This document shows positions 28,853 through 38,983 of a DNA stretch of 64,000 bases, piece after piece (the first letter of the stretch is position 1; every line of letters begins with the position of its first letter). The notes under the pieces were generated by a model. That model was given only the letters and a program-made list of their open reading frames with translations. It made no database searches and had not been told where the DNA came from. Origin of the DNA: UBA11986 sp963734955. GTDB lineage: Bacteria; Bacteroidota; Ignavibacteria; UBA10030; UBA6906. The stretch is from contig CAVTJO010000008.1 in NCBI GenBank assembly GCA_963734955.1, positions 186,001 to 250,000 on the forward strand. The letters are read 5' to 3'. The position numbers and the translations under genes are program-made.

Positions 28853-28881
28853 TTGACTACGTTTTGGATTCTGAGTAGATT
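28853..28881 (+). promoter_or_regulatory. Promoter-like TTGACT-N17-TAGATT
   Basis: TTGACT (28853-28858) and TAGATT (28876-28881) lie 145 bases before the glycine-zipper gene. The 290-base gap holds nothing else that was recognised. Confidence 0.45.
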
Positions 28882-29025
28882 TTCTGCGTCGGTGGGTCGC
28901 GAGGATGGCATCGGGTGGGTTCTGAATGCAACTTTGATGATGCTCATCCCTTTATTCCTGCAGCAAGACCAGTCCTGACCCCTACTGTTCCTACCAGTTG
29001 TTTCCCATACTCAGGAGTATCTCTC

Positions 29026-29775
29026 ATGAAGACAGGCGCATGGGCGGACTCGTCCGTCATTTCCGGAATCATGAGTTCAGTACAATCGATTCCACTATCT
29101 GTCCTCTTCCTTTCACTTTTCCTTGCCACCCCGGCACGAAGCCAGCACAACGACTGGGTGGTGGAGGTAAAGGGGGAGAAGAAAGTAGAGAATGCAACCC
29201 TTCAGGGTCTTGACGGGGATTCGCTCAAGATTGTGTCAGTTCAGTACAGCGGCCCCGTGTATGTTGATTCAGTGGTGCGACTCAGCCGCAACGACAATCA
29301 TGTCGTCCCTTCGTTGGTTATTGGAGCTGCAATCGGAGGGGCGATCGGTTACTACATCGGTAACCAGGGCGACGATAGGAATGCGTATAGTGGGTATTAC
29401 ACGACATCGAACGACATGTCGGGGGCAGCGAAGGGCACGTTAATCGGTGTTTGTGCTGGAGGAGTGTTGGGCGGCTTTGCAGGAGTATTCTCGGGGAAAG
29501 TGGTGCATAAGTTCGTGGACAAGAAACCGGCGGAAAGGCGGTCGATCCTCCGCTCAATTCTTCTGAGCGAAGGGCGGGCTGTGTCTCCCGAATCGCCTAT
29601 CCGGGTGGAGCAGCAAAGTAACATCGTGTATCTGAAAAACGGCAGCATCATCCGGGGAATGATGTTGGAACTGATTCCCGATAGCACAGTCAGGATCCTC
29701 ACGGCAGATAGCAGTGTGTTTGTGTTTCGCCTGTCCGAGGTTGAGCGAATGACTACAGAGCCGGCTCCAAAATAG
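29026..29775 (+). CDS. Secreted or envelope protein with glycine-zipper segments, function unknown
   Basis: 249 residues from the ATG at 29026, chosen because AGGAG lies 9 bases upstream; the frame is open to 28915. A signal peptide ends at about residue 39 (FLATPARSQ). After a beta-rich WVVEVKGEKKVENATLQG domain there are two glycine-zipper hydrophobic stretches (VIGAAIGGAIGYYIGNQGDD and GTLIGVCAGGVLGGFAGVFSG), which could span or associate with a membrane. The C-terminus (NIVYLKNGSIIRGMMLEL...VFVFRLSEVERM) is a small beta module that recurs in many secreted proteins of this phylum and resembles the N-terminal part. No catalytic motif. Its own promoter-like element precedes it. Confidence 0.65.
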   Translation: MKTGAWADSSVISGIMSSVQSIPLSVLFLSLFLATPARSQHNDWVVEVKGEKKVENATLQGLDGDSLKIVSVQYSGPVYVDSVVRLSRNDNHVVPSLVIGAAIGGAIGYYIGNQGDDRNAYSGYYTTSNDMSGAAKGTLIGVCAGGVLGGFAGVFSGKVVHKFVDKKPAERRSILRSILLSEGRAVSPESPIRVEQQSNIVYLKNGSIIRGMMLELIPDSTVRILTADSSVFVFRLSEVERMTTEPAPK

Positions 29776-30048
29776 AACGTTGTGCCACCACCGGAGTTTG
29801 CTCGTGATCAGTGGACGTTCCGACCAGGATTCCACCAGTGTGCAAGCAGCCACAATGGGTATTCAGTCTGTTTGATTGGAATAACGCTTAAATTCCCATG
29901 TGTTATGTGCAGACTGTGGTTCCCACCGATCTGGCCCGGATTCGAGTCCATGACCCGAATCATGGGTTTCGTGCATCTTACATATACGGGAACAATCCGA
30001 CCATATAGCTGTTGTATAGAGTGAATGTAAATACCCAAAGGAGAATGC

Positions 30049-30528
30049 ATGGCAATCAGACTTTTCACATTCTTGACGACGCTCTTCCTGCTGCCGGCTC
30101 TTGTGCTTGGTCAGCCGACCGGCAAAGCACCCAACTTCAACCTCAAGACCGCCAACGGCAAGACAATTGAACTGAACAAGCTGAAGGGAAAGGTCGTTGT
30201 CGTGAACTTCTGGGCAACATGGTGCCCTCCGTGCAAGGCGGAGATTCCCGGATTCCTTGACGTGTACAAAGAGTACAAATCGAAAGGCCTGGAGATCGTC
30301 GGCGTATCTCTTGATCAGGATGGATGGACGCCGGTGAAGCCTTTCGTTGAAAGTCACAAGATCACCTATCCGGTGGTTGTGGGCGACGGGCAACTGGCCG
30401 ATGCGTATGGCGGGATCGATGGTATCCCGACCACGTTTATCATCGACAAGAAGGGCAATATTACAACACGACACATCGGCTATATGGATAAGGCATCGCT
30501 GGAGAATTTGATCAAAGGGTTGCTCTAG
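30049..30528 (+). CDS. TlpA-like periplasmic thiol-disulfide oxidoreductase
   Basis: 159 residues with signal peptide 1-21 and an AAAGGAG site. The thioredoxin-fold TlpA/ResA hallmarks are present: GKVVVVNFWATWCPPCKAEIP with C59 and C62 as the redox pair, a GVSLDQDGW insert, YGGIDGIPTTFIIDKKG with the cis-proline, and ITTRHIGYMD. The W-C-P-P-C motif is typical of TlpA/ResA reductases that keep cytochrome or other exported thiols reduced. The 273-base upstream gap has no clear promoter. A terminator follows. Target proteins are unknown. Confidence 0.9.
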   Translation: MAIRLFTFLTTLFLLPALVLGQPTGKAPNFNLKTANGKTIELNKLKGKVVVVNFWATWCPPCKAEIPGFLDVYKEYKSKGLEIVGVSLDQDGWTPVKPFVESHKITYPVVVGDGQLADAYGGIDGIPTTFIIDKKGNITTRHIGYMDKASLENLIKGLL

Positions 30529-30596
30529 GCTTGTCATTCCTCATGCGATGATGGGCAGCGTTGAGGAAATGAGAAGTGGAACCATCAAACTGAAGA

Positions 30597-30626
30597 CCCC
30601 GCTGTATTGTGCAGCGGGGTTTTCGT
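30597..30626 (+). terminator. Intrinsic terminator after the TlpA-like gene
   Basis: CCCCGCTG (30597-30604) pairs with CAGCGGGG (30612-30619) around a 7-base loop, followed by TTTTC. It sits between convergent genes. Confidence 0.82.
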
Positions 30627-30675
30627 TGCTACATGTTTCATTGAATCTGAGAATTCACCCCCTGGATCTCGTTCT

Positions 30676-33168
30676 TCAGCCGTCCCGTTCCTCACGAATT
30701 GTCTCGAGTTTTCTTCTTACATCGGTATCGGCAGGTTCAATGTCGAGTAACCGGGAGAGTGTTGCTGCAGCCGGGGCGAACCGGCGCTTCAGGATGTAGA
30801 GATCACCCAGATGACGGAGTGCGTTGCCATTTGTGGGATCCAGTTCGGTCGCCTGGACCAGGTCCTCGATCGCAAAATCATTCAGACCAAGTGACATGAA
30901 CTCCTTGCCGATGACCACCAGGAGAGAAGCTCTCTCACGTGGATCGGAGGCGTGTTGAAGCGAAGACGCAGCCGTCATGATCGTGTGAAGTGAGGCGACA
31001 AGAGGATCCCCCGGTCGAATGTGTCTGGCTCGATCCACAAATCTTTCCGCGGACCTGATGTCTCCGTTCTGCAAATCGTACAATGCTGCGAACACCGGTC
31101 CGATGAAGTACGTTGAATCTGCCGCAATGCATTTCTGCATTAACTCTCCTGCCTGGCGTCGGAAGCCAAGGAGCCAGTAACTCAACGACGCCGAGTGGTA
31201 AAATGAAGCCCGGTCTGTGTTCGAAATGGCCTTCATCGCTCCTTCAAGCGATGTGATGATTTCCTGATGTGCCTGGGCCTGCAGGAGGAGCGTTCCTGAC
31301 TGTGGAAGCAGACTGGATTCCCGGAACAATTTTCTTGCTTCAACGAGGTTTCCTGACAGCTCGGCGACAACCGCGCTGTAGAATGTCCCCGTTGCCTCGA
31401 ACCCATCGACAACGCGAAGACGCCCAAAGGCCGACGCTGCCTCGCCATAATTCCCGTTCTCCATTGCCCGGATCCCCGCGATCAATTGCTGCCTCATTTC
31501 TCCACCCGAATCGCTTACAGCGGCTGAAGGGGATTCTGCGGAATCAATTCGTGGATGCACCCGCAAAACCTGAACATCGCCCGCCCTGAATGCCGGCTCG
31601 AACTGGAACCTGCGGGAAACGGCCATCTGAAATTCAAAGTCATGCAGTTGGTGCCCCACCATGTATGCAATGATGAACGAGCTTCGATAGTCGCGCAGTG
31701 CGACCTCAAAGTCCTCGGGAGAAACAAGGGGGTCAAGAGTCAGGAGCTTTCTTCCGCCGAGCCAGAGGGCTGCCTCTTTGTACCGGCTGACGATGACTGC
31801 CGAAGGGGGACTGTGCCGGGTAATCCATTCGTCAACCTGGGGAAAGTCCTTTGTGTATTCGATTGGATATCGTGGCTGGTTCCTGATTTCCGCGTACAAA
31901 GTCTCAGGCGCGTGCTTGTACGCGGCAGCTGTGGTGACGAAATTGCGTAACCAGACAATATTGGGAGCCAACAGGATTACCATGAACGCCGTGAGGCCGA
32001 TGGACGACACACGCTTACCCTTCTTGCTTTGTACCCAATCGAGTATCCGGCGCATCGAAATTGTGGCAAGATAGGTCATCAGCAACAACGGCGGGAAGAG
32101 AAACCGGTAGTCGTTGATGGGATACAACAGGATGATGCTTGCGTAGAAAACAAGAAACATCCCGATGAGGCGACCGGTTGGCTCTGTCTTCCATAGCCTG
32201 ACGAAGCCATGCACAACGAGCAGAAGAGTCAACCCCATGATCGGCAACGTAAGTGTGTCAGCCAACGACTGAACGGAGGCAAGCGTCGGGTCGTTGAAGT
32301 TGACAACGGGGAAGATCCATCCCACATGTTGAGAAATAAACAACACGTTCCCCAAAGGCATTGCATAGAATGCAAGGTTGCTACGAATCCTTGCCACAAA
32401 TTCATCTGCCAGAGTTCCTGTGCTTCCGGTAAGGGCATGGCTAAAGAATAATCGCGTATTGCGAAGGTCATTGAACTCAATGTTGGCAACGATCACTTCG
32501 TTTCTGATGTACCAGGCAAAATAGATAAGGATTGGTGCAACAAGGAGCAGCCCGGCCCTCACGTAGTCTTTTCGCAAGGCGAAAAACACGACAACAGCGA
32601 GGAGAAGAGCGAACCCGATCTCTCTCAGGAGAATTCCTGAAGTGAGCAATCCAACAAGGACCCAGAAAAGCCAGTCCGGGGGCTTGTCTTCCTTCACGAG
32701 GCGCTCGACGACGATCAGAACAAGCATCATGCACACGCCGAACGGCACATCCGATAGCACCTGCGTTGAGAACAATGCCGTCTGTGGGTTTGTGGCAAGA
32801 AGGAGAAGGCCAAGAAGAGCTGCCACGGCTCCGGTTCTGATGGATGTGTACCTGTAGAACAGAAGCAGAAGGACTATTCCGAACCCAAGCGTGAGAAGCT
32901 TCGCCGCGGTGACATCGAGCGGAAAGAATCGTGCGATGGGCGCGAGGAGTACGGGATATAGCGGGGCGTTGACAACATACCGGGAGATTTCAGGGCCGTA
33001 GGTCAGCTCGTAGCCATGAAAGAACGCGATGGATTTTGCCCAGCCGAGGTAATTCGCGCTGTCAGGAGAGTAATACATCGTGGTGTTGAGGGAGAACACC
33101 ATCGTGACTCCGAAACATGCTATCAGCAACCACGCCAGCAAGTCCGGTCGGGAAATGGATTTCTTCAT
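30676..33168 (-). CDS. Membrane glycosyltransferase-like (GT39/ArnT type) protein fused to TPR repeats
   Basis: 830 residues. The first extracytoplasmic loop has MYYSPDSANYLGWAKSIAF and APLYPVLLAPIA, the D-x-x-Y and P-x-Y-P signatures of polyprenyl-phosphate-sugar-dependent glycosyltransferases. About 10-11 hydrophobic helices follow to about residue 400. A soluble segment (VDEWITRHSPPSAVIVSR) leads to TPRs from about residue 560 (GEAASAFGRLRVVD, LFRESSLL, YDLQNGDIRSAERFVDRARHIRPGD, LRHLGDLYILKRRFAPAAATL). The architecture parallels the protein at 11975-14368 although sequences differ. Likely adds a sugar to protein or glycan on the periplasmic face. The start at 33168 lacks a strong ribosome binding site. 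Confidence 0.72.
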   Translation of the reverse strand: MKKSISRPDLLAWLLIACFGVTMVFSLNTTMYYSPDSANYLGWAKSIAFFHGYELTYGPEISRYVVNAPLYPVLLAPIARFFPLDVTAAKLLTLGFGIVLLLLFYRYTSIRTGAVAALLGLLLLATNPQTALFSTQVLSDVPFGVCMMLVLIVVERLVKEDKPPDWLFWVLVGLLTSGILLREIGFALLLAVVVFFALRKDYVRAGLLLVAPILIYFAWYIRNEVIVANIEFNDLRNTRLFFSHALTGSTGTLADEFVARIRSNLAFYAMPLGNVLFISQHVGWIFPVVNFNDPTLASVQSLADTLTLPIMGLTLLLVVHGFVRLWKTEPTGRLIGMFLVFYASIILLYPINDYRFLFPPLLLMTYLATISMRRILDWVQSKKGKRVSSIGLTAFMVILLAPNIVWLRNFVTTAAAYKHAPETLYAEIRNQPRYPIEYTKDFPQVDEWITRHSPPSAVIVSRYKEAALWLGGRKLLTLDPLVSPEDFEVALRDYRSSFIIAYMVGHQLHDFEFQMAVSRRFQFEPAFRAGDVQVLRVHPRIDSAESPSAAVSDSGGEMRQQLIAGIRAMENGNYGEAASAFGRLRVVDGFEATGTFYSAVVAELSGNLVEARKLFRESSLLPQSGTLLLQAQAHQEIITSLEGAMKAISNTDRASFYHSASLSYWLLGFRRQAGELMQKCIAADSTYFIGPVFAALYDLQNGDIRSAERFVDRARHIRPGDPLVASLHTIMTAASSLQHASDPRERASLLVVIGKEFMSLGLNDFAIEDLVQATELDPTNGNALRHLGDLYILKRRFAPAAATLSRLLDIEPADTDVRRKLETIREERDG

Positions 33169-33756
33169 TTTCGAATCGTTGGTCAGGAAGGGTTTGTTTC
33201 GTCACTCATGTGGATGTTCGGAGTCATCTCGAACATGTGTGAGTCGCGCGTGAGATGCGCTCATGCAAGCCACTTGTCTGGATACAGAGCTTGCGACAAA
33301 GTAGGCAAACTGGGACATTCAAACAAATCTCATCTTGAGTTTGGCGGAGGCAATAGCCCTACCGACTAATGCATGAGAATTCTACTAACGTTTGCTCTGA
33401 ACATTCTTTAGGCCAACTGCAGTTGCCCCGGCAGCACGACCACCCCCTCGGTTGTTCAACTGCCTCTGCAAAAATCCTTCATCCAAGGAAAATCCTTCCT
33501 ACTATCTTTAGGTGTAAATCTTTGCCCCATGCTCTTGGTTTGTATGGATTGTTCCAGGCAATTTTGACGTTCGATGCTGTCATTTTCACGCCAATGAGAG
33601 GAACATTGTAGAAACTCCGCTCGAAATCGGTAATGATTTCAAGAAGATTGGTGGGCTTACAGCAGAGGCATGCATTTTGCCCTTTAGGACATGAATCAAT
33701 ATGAAGCTTGAGTGTCCAATTCAATGCTTTCTTGCCAAACCAAGACGAGACCGAAA
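33169..33756. other. Intergenic region, no gene recognised
   Basis: About 590 bases, more AT-rich than its surroundings, between divergent genes. Short open frames on both strands (80-81 codons) have no recognisable product and no ribosome binding site. No terminator or consensus promoter was assigned. Confidence 0.4.
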
Positions 33757-35974
33757 ATGATGAAACGACTCAGTTGTGTGATGATCCTTGTGTTCCTCAC
33801 GAGTGGAATTGAACTTGCGCGGGGACAAGGTGTTGATGACTACCGCTCACACCAGACCGGCAACTGGAATAGCACCAGCACATGGGAGAGATGGGACGGA
33901 TCTACATGGGTTACTCCGGCTCCAAGCACGCCGACAAATGGTGACGGTGCAATAACAATTCAGAATGGTCACATCGTGACCGTTACGTCAAGCGTTACGG
34001 TTGATCAAGTTGTGGTCAACGCTGGGGGACAAATAGCACTCAGCAGTGGGGTGATCTTGACCATCGCAAATGGCGCAAGCACAGATCTCTTTGTGTCTGG
34101 GACCTTTCAAAACGCGGGAACCGTAACGATAAACGCCTCTGCAACCGTTGCATTTGACGCTGGAGGTACCTATCAGCACAATCGAAACGGAGGAACGATC
34201 CCCACGGCGACATGGGATGCCACTTCAACGTGTTTGGTGACAGGGGTAACGTCAACCGAGCCAGCTGGACTCAACCAAACTTTTGGGAATTTAACCTGGA
34301 ATAGCACTGGCCAAACCCTTGCCTCTACTCTTGCCAATCCCATCACAATCAACGGTGGTCTGACAATCCAAAGTACCGGCACCACAGGACTATTCTGGTT
34401 TGCAACAGGAACATCAACTGTGGGAGGGAGCTACATCCAAAATGGAGGTTCAGTGAGACTGTCTCAGGGATTCGCTCGAACATTGACCGTGAGCGGCGGT
34501 TTCAGTATGAGCGGCGGAACGCTGGACCTGTCTTCTGGTGTTGGAGTAGCGACAATAAATGTCGGCGGAAACTTTTCGCACACGGCTGGCACAGTCACGG
34601 AGAGTGGTTCAAGTACAACGAGTGGCATCGTATTCAACGGCAGCGGGACACAGACGTACACCTCGGGTGGAACGGTTTCCAATGTCATCAACTTCACCGT
34701 CAACAACGGCTCAACGCTACAGATGGCATCAGGCTCTACAGTGATTGCGGGTGTAGGCGCGTTTACGTTGTCGAGTGGTGCGACCATGGGCATCAGATCA
34801 GCTGCCGGCATCATGTCGTCAGGTGCAACCGGCAATATTCAGGTCACAGGAACAAGAACATATTCCACTGGGGCGAACTACATATACAACGGAACCACGG
34901 CGCAGAACGCCGGCAATGGTCTTCCATCTACAGTGAACAATCTCACGATCAACAATTCGGCCGGAGTCACCTTGCAGGCGAATGAGACCGTAACGAATAC
35001 CCTGACGCTGACAAGCGGAATCATTGCGACTGGGACTAATATGTTGACGCTTGGGACGAGCACGTCGTCGCTGGGAACATTGTCGAGAAGTTCGGGAACT
35101 GTTGTCGGCAACTTCAAACGTTGGTTTGCCCCGGCAACAGTCAGTAACGTGTTGTTGCCGACAGCAAGCGCAGTGAATTATCGTCCGGCAAACATCAGTT
35201 TCACAACAGCTCCGTCAGCCGGCGGTACCCTGACGGCAACGTTTGCAGCATCGAACCCCGGTACAAATGGACTACCGCTCGACGATGCGGGAACAAACAT
35301 TGTGAGCTGCGCTGTAGACGGTTTCTGGACCATCACTGCTGGCGATGGCTTGACGGGTGGGACATACTCATTGGACCTGACTGCGGACGGCTTTGGTGGC
35401 GTGTCTGACTTTACGACACTTAGGATCCTGAAGCGCGTCAACTCGTCCAGCGCCTGGACACTGAATGGAACCCACTCAACTGGAACGGGGTCGAGTGCCA
35501 CGCCAATCGTCCACAGAACCGGCATGTCCGGGTTTTCAGATTTTGGTATTGGCAGTGCATCGGACAACGCACTTCCCATTCAGCTTGCATATTTTGGTGC
35601 AACAGCCGTTCCCAACCGGAACAATGTCCTCTTCACCTGGGGAACAGTCAGCGAGGTGAACAATTATGGATTTTACATCCAACAAAGTGTGGCTACGCCA
35701 TCCTCTTTTGTTGATGTGCCAAACAGTTTTGTTGTGGATCATGGCAACACTACAATTCCACATGACTATTCGTGGATACAGTACAATGTCGATCCCTGGT
35801 ACATATTACTATCGCTTAAAGCAAGTCGATCTGGATGGGTCTCTTCATTACACTGGTTGGTGCTGTAAAACGGGAGAAGGATGCCATCGCATTGTTGCAC
35901 ATGTAGATGATCTGACTATCTTCAAGTTCCCAAACACCAAACATCTCAATCGAACACGAGGTATCGGAAGCTGA
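33757..35974 (+). CDS. Very large-repeat secreted beta-helix-like protein; frameshifted near the C-terminus, no sorting domain left
   Basis: The ATG at 33757 begins a signal peptide (MMKRLSCVMILVFLTSGIELARG). Next is a DDYRSHQTGNWNSTSTWERWDG domain typical of large surface proteins of this phylum, then about 500 residues of Ser/Thr/Gly/Asn-rich beta-helix-like repeats (ANGASTDLFVSGTFQNAG, SGGTLDLSSGVG, GTLTLTSG type). A module LPIQLAYFGATAVPNRNNVLFTW...SEVNNYGFYIQQS follows. The frame stops at 35868. A +1 frame from 35797 encodes PGTYYYRLKQVDLDGSLHYT, the expected continuation, if one C is removed from CCC at 35794-35796. That frame ends at 35974 without the NYPNPFNP sorting domain that normally comes next. 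Probably a surface adhesin-like protein; function unknown. Confidence 0.6.
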
Positions 35975-36031
35975 ATTTCTACCACCAGTTGTTCTTGATT
36001 CAAGGGGTCTCCACACATTACGGTGAGTGAG

Positions 36032-38211
36032 ATGGTTATTCAACGCTTCCTTCTTCGCGTTCTCATTGCGCTTGCTGTTTCGACGCAGTGCATTCTCAAT
36101 CTCATTGTAATGACAGCAGCACCGTCGTGTATGGCGTTGTCAAAGACGCATCGACCGGATCATTGCTGTCGGGCGTCAATGTTGTTTCTGGTTCAGGTCA
36201 TACTGCAACCAACATTCTCGGCCGTTACACCGTTGCCGTCCGAGCCGGTGCATGGACATCGAGATTCAGCTATGTGGGGTACAAATCGTTCCAGAGAATC
36301 TCTGACGTTGAGCCAGGGGATTCGGTTCGTCTTGACGTCGCACTCATTCCCAGCGCTGTGCTTCTTGATGAGGTAACGGTCATCGCTGAACGAAGCCCCC
36401 GAACAACCGTGCACGGTCTCGGCGGCTTTTCCATTGCTCCACAGAGGTTGCAGACCATCGCCGGTCCGTTTGATGATGCGTATCGGTTTATCCACACAAT
36501 GGCGAGCGTTGCTTCAAACAACGAGATGTCGAGTCAGTTCAACGTCCGTGGTGGCTCATCCGACGAGAACCTCGTTCTGTTGAACGGGGCTCAACTATTG
36601 GAGCCGTTTCATCTCAAAGAATCTCCGAATACCAGCGTCAGCGTTGTGAATCTTGATCTGTTGAAGAAGGCTCTCTTTGTGCCCGGAGGTTTCACGGCGC
36701 GCTACGGCGATCGGCTCTCGGCGGTTCTGGATATGGAATACAGGGAAGGAGATAGAGAGCGGACAGCTGCGCTGCTCGACGCATCTCTTGTGAATGCTGC
36801 TGCAACCCTTGAATCTCCTTTCTCAACGTGGGGAAGCGGCCTCGTCAGTTTCCGGTCAACGTACTCCGGCTATGTGTCACGGTATTTGTCAAGCGGAGAC
36901 AATCGGAACCCGTCGTACTACGATATCCATGCGGTCCTCGGAGGGGACATCGATGAGCATCACCACCTCGCACTGCAGGTACTTCATTCATCGGACAGGA
37001 CGTCCGGAATTGCAGACGGCTCGTATCATACCACTTTGGTTTCGCTGCGTTCGCACCAGACGATCTCCGAAGAATCGATCCTCGACGCCGGAGTTTCGCT
37101 CTACACCCAGACTGAAGATCTGACCCGCCAGGCTTCACGCTCGCTTGCCCCGCTGTTGTCGTACGAAGACATCAGTCAGTGGGAGTGGAACGTGCGACTC
37201 GAAACTCGCTACAGCTCATCGTACTCTCTGATCCTGGGAGCTGGAAGCCAGAGCTTCACCTATGGTGTGGATCGTGACGATATTGTGCGGGGAAGCATCG
37301 GCGATTCAGTCCTGGCGGGATCACTCCATACATCTTCGGGGAAGATTTCAGCGTACGTGGAAAACCTTGTCCAACTGACAGATGCCCTGCTCATCAACGG
37401 TGGGGTCCGGTTTGACCTTGCCCAACTGACCGACGAAGCGAAGATCAGCCCACGACTTCTTGCGGCGTACCGACTTCCAAGCGGCACCACGCTCAATGCA
37501 GCCTGGGGAGTCTATTACCAGACGCCGAACTATCTGCAATTTCTGGCAGCCAAGCGCGAGCAACTTCCAATGCAGAACATGGAGAAAGCAATCCATTATG
37601 TTGTTGGCGTGGAGCAGCCCTTGAAGAATCATGTCTCCTTCCGTCTTGAAGGATACGTGAAGACACTGAGCAACCTCATCTCATATTCGCGTGAGCGAAC
37701 CGGCGACATTGTGTACTCGCCGAGGAACGACGCCAAGGGAACGATCACCGGCGCCGAACTGGAAATGTCGATCACCGACGAGCGGGTGCTTGCCTGGATC
37801 AACGTGGCGTTAATGCGGGCACGGGAGTTCAATTACTTTGACGGAATGGGATGGCGGTTCAGGCCCACAGACCAGACGAAGACGGTAACAACTGTTTTCG
37901 AGTACAGGATTGCAGACCGCTGGCTGCTGAACCTCCGTGCTCTCTACGGCAGCGGGTTCGCGTACGGCAACGATCTCCCCGGTGTCGAGGATTCACGCTT
38001 GCACTACCCGGATTACAAAAGGGCGGATGCGAGGATCAGTTTTTCATTCAACATGGGTTCTGCTGCCACCACGACATATCTTGAAGTGATGAACCTCTTC
38101 GCCCAGCGGAATGTGTTTTCTTTTACCGGCAAGTTACAGGATCCTGAGACTCCGGATTTCAATCTCCTGTTGCCAATGGTTGTGAATGTGGGGATCAGGG
38201 TAAAGATTTGA
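36032..38211 (+). CDS. TonB-dependent receptor with carboxypeptidase-regulatory-like N-terminal domain; signal peptide out of frame
   Basis: The main frame (from about 36088) encodes a CarboxypepD_reg-like domain (VVYGVVKDASTGSLLSGVNV...GRYTVAV), the LLDEVTVIAER TonB-box-like link, a plug (FNVRGGSSDENLVLLNGAQLLEPFH, VPGGFTARYGDRLSAVLDMEYREG) and a beta-barrel ending VNVGIRVKI. It has no start or signal peptide. These occur just upstream in another frame: ATG at 36032, MVIQRFLLRVLIALAVSTQ, with GTGAG before it. Joining them needs one base missing, or two extra, near 36080-36092. About 725 residues if joined. Such receptors import oligosaccharides, peptides or siderophores; the ligand is unknown and no SusD partner follows. 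Confidence 0.72.
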
Positions 38212-38231
38212 CTGGGTGGTCGGCAAAATAC

Positions 38232-38266
38232 AAAACCCCGCCCGGTTGGCCGAGCGGGGTTTTTTA
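38232..38266. terminator. Bidirectional intrinsic terminator
   Basis: AAAACCCCGC (38232-38241) and GCGGGGTTTT (38253-38262), plus a further T run, form a strong hairpin with T-rich tails on both strands. It ends the TonB-dependent receptor gene and can also stop leftward transcription from the nrdJ side. Confidence 0.85.
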
Positions 38267-38983
38267 TTTTGATCGACTTGGAGTGAGATCAATATTGCGC
38301 ATTGCTATTTGAAACAGCTCTTCATTTGCCGGGTTTTCTTTCCCTGCCTCTTTCAGCAACATTGACCGCGCTTCTTCCCCTACAAACATCTTGACTTTCC
38401 AAATCGAATGGCCTTCGAGAAGCCTGCTTGAAGGCTTGCCACCCAAGACAATGCAAAGCACCCTACGACCAACTAGAAAGTGCGTTCACCAAAATCCAAG
38501 AACATAAGCGATTGCCGAAGCGGGGATATCGGTAGATTTCGAAGCCACTCCGAGGTGACAGAAGAGAAAGATAGACAAGAAGCCCAGGGATTAGGTGTGA
38601 TAATACGTCGTAAAGAGAAAGTGTCATCGTCTATCAAGCCTCAGCTATGGAAGGTACCTTACTGTCAATGGAATCAAGGACAACGCAATTCGTGAAGCAG
38701 AATCGTCGGTTGGAGGGATGAATGCTGCAGATAGGAAAAATCATAGAGAAGACAGCAATTCACCTCGACAACTTTCCACTATTGTTCTTCTATGGGAGAT
38801 TAGTGAATCGTCCCCGGTGGGTGGACAAAGGTTGCTGGCTAGACCAAAACAGCAAGTTGCACCAACTTTGCACTGAGGCCAGAGTTCGGTCCGGGTGGAA
38901 GCCTTCCTGCAGTTCACTGCTTACTACCCCTATATCAGATTCTTCGTCCGCAAACTGCAGCGGACTCAGAATGACCGTCTGGT
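38267..38983. other. Intergenic region, no gene assigned
   Basis: About 720 bases between the receptor terminator and the end of nrdJ. A 65-codon - strand frame (38264-38461) ends exactly at the bidirectional terminator, and frames of 71 codons (+, 38480-38695) and about 75 codons (+, near 38650-38875) are open, but none has a recognised product or a ribosome binding site. It could hold a decayed or frameshifted small gene. Confidence 0.35.

Noticed and set aside
29930..29960. tRNA-like sequence GGATTCGAGTCC
   Set aside because: Resembles a T-arm, but no acceptor, D or anticodon stems could be built around it.
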